Shown here one piece after another: positions 7,356 through 7,952 of a stretch of DNA of 7,952 nt. Each line of letters opens with the position of its first letter. The stretch's first letter is position 1. Where the stretch lies: NCBI GenBank assembly GCA_904501775.1, contig CAJGCJ010000089.1, forward strand, positions 1-7,952, given 5' to 3'. The notes under the pieces are model-generated. The model worked only from the letters and a program-made list of their open reading frames with translations. It was not told the DNA's origin and did not search any database. This stretch comes from an uncultured Bacteroidaceae bacterium. GTDB lineage: Bacteria > Bacteroidota > Bacteroidia > Bacteroidales > Bacteroidaceae. The position numbers and the translations under genes are program-made.

Positions 7356-7952
7356 TTATTTGAAATTGTCGGGCAGGTCGTTCTCATATAATATGACATC
7401 GCCAGCCTGCAATATGCTGCCAAGATGCTTGCGCGCTTCTGTAAGATTTTCGGCAAAGTATATCTTTTCGCTATTCATGCCGCCTTCAGAGAGTCCCTTG
7501 CTTATGGCCTCCCTGTTTGTTGCGTTTACAATGATGGCATAGTCGGCACATGAGGCTATTACAGTTCCCAGTCCCTTGTTGGCGTCATATTGGCGCGCTC
7601 CCATCTCCACAAAGCCCGGAGTGACTATTATGCGTTTGTTCTCCTTGCTTAGGTTGAAATTCTTTAGAACTTCCAAAGCCATTCTTGCACCGTTGGGATT
7701 CGAGTTGTATGCGTCGTCCAATATGGTGATACCGTTTGCTCGGTTCATCGAAAGGCGGTGCTCTACCGGTTGCAGGCGTGCAATAGCCTTCTTCTGTTTC
7801 TGCACAGGAATATCAAGATAGTCGGCTACAACAGTGGTGGCGAGTATGTTCAGAAGATTTCCTGTACCAAGCAGACGGCTCTCGAATCTCTCGCCATTTG
7901 TAGATAGAGTGAACGATACGCCATTGCCACTGTAAAGGACATCTGTGGCGCG
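7356..7952 (-). CDS. murF: MurF-type Mur ligase (UDP-MurNAc-tripeptide--D-Ala-D-Ala ligase), 5' part outside the window
   Basis: The frame is open from the right edge to the TAA at 7356, giving the last 198 codons. MurF uses ATP to add D-Ala-D-Ala to UDP-MurNAc-tripeptide in the cytoplasm. The visible part holds the end of the central ATPase domain (GTGNLLNILATTVVAD, visible residues 29-44) and the C-terminal domain. Recognisable segments are LQPVEHRLSM, ILDDAYNSNPNGARMAL (starting at visible residue 77) and VTPGFVEMGARQYDANKGLG. These last segments resemble the MurF-like proteins I recall from Clostridia more than E. coli MurF. The central motif, usually G-x-H-N-x-x-N, has Gly in place of His. 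The ATP-binding P-loop and N-terminal domain are outside the window, so catalytic integrity is not assessable. Any in-frame GTG or ATG in the visible part is internal, not the true start. It precedes the ddl gene by 33 nt. Confidence 0.85.
   Translation of the reverse strand, partial: RATDVLYSGNGVSFTLSTNGERFESRLLGTGNLLNILATTVVADYLDIPVQKQKKAIARLQPVEHRLSMNRANGITILDDAYNSNPNGARMALEVLKNFNLSKENKRIIVTPGFVEMGARQYDANKGLGTVIASCADYAIIVNATNREAISKGLSEGGMNSEKIYFAENLTEARKHLGSILQAGDVILYENDLPDNFK

Overview
The window is a compact stretch of a bacterial chromosome with every supported gene on the minus strand, so transcription runs right to left. I infer a member of the Bacteroidales (Bacteroides/Prevotella type). 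The reasons are a secreted LacZ-family enzyme with a lectin-like N-terminal extension, short A-rich leaders without clear Shine-Dalgarno sequences, a -7 element resembling the Bacteroidetes TAnnTTTG type, and the general codon and GC character. Genus and species cannot be settled from the sequence alone.

Right to left, the layout is as follows. (1) 7952-7356: the C-terminal 198 codons of a MurF-type Mur ligase, cut by the window edge. (2) 7322-6120: a complete 400-residue D-Ala-D-Ala ligase family protein with a Gly/Lys-rich tail. (3) 6092-5157: a secreted alpha/beta hydrolase with an intact catalytic triad. (4) 5157-4729: UmuD, a self-cleaving subunit of DNA polymerase V. (5) 4655-3396: UmuC, the Y-family polymerase subunit. 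(6) A 192-bp intergenic region with a probable promoter. (7) 3203 to the left edge: a large secreted GH2 beta-galactosidase, cut at its 3' end.

Genes 1-5 look like one transcription unit, with gaps of 33 and 27 nt, a 1-nt TGATG overlap, then 73 nt. The unit joins two consecutive peptidoglycan-precursor steps (making D-Ala-D-Ala and adding it to UDP-MurNAc-tripeptide) to an envelope hydrolase and then to an error-prone translesion polymerase. This mix is the most unusual feature of the window. It suggests either stress co-regulation of cell-wall synthesis and mutagenic repair, or a chance operon fusion. The GH2 gene appears to be a separate unit for extracytoplasmic glycan breakdown.

I see no tRNA, rRNA, CRISPR array, insertion sequence or attachment site. 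The longest stretch without a gene is the 192 bp at 3204-3395.
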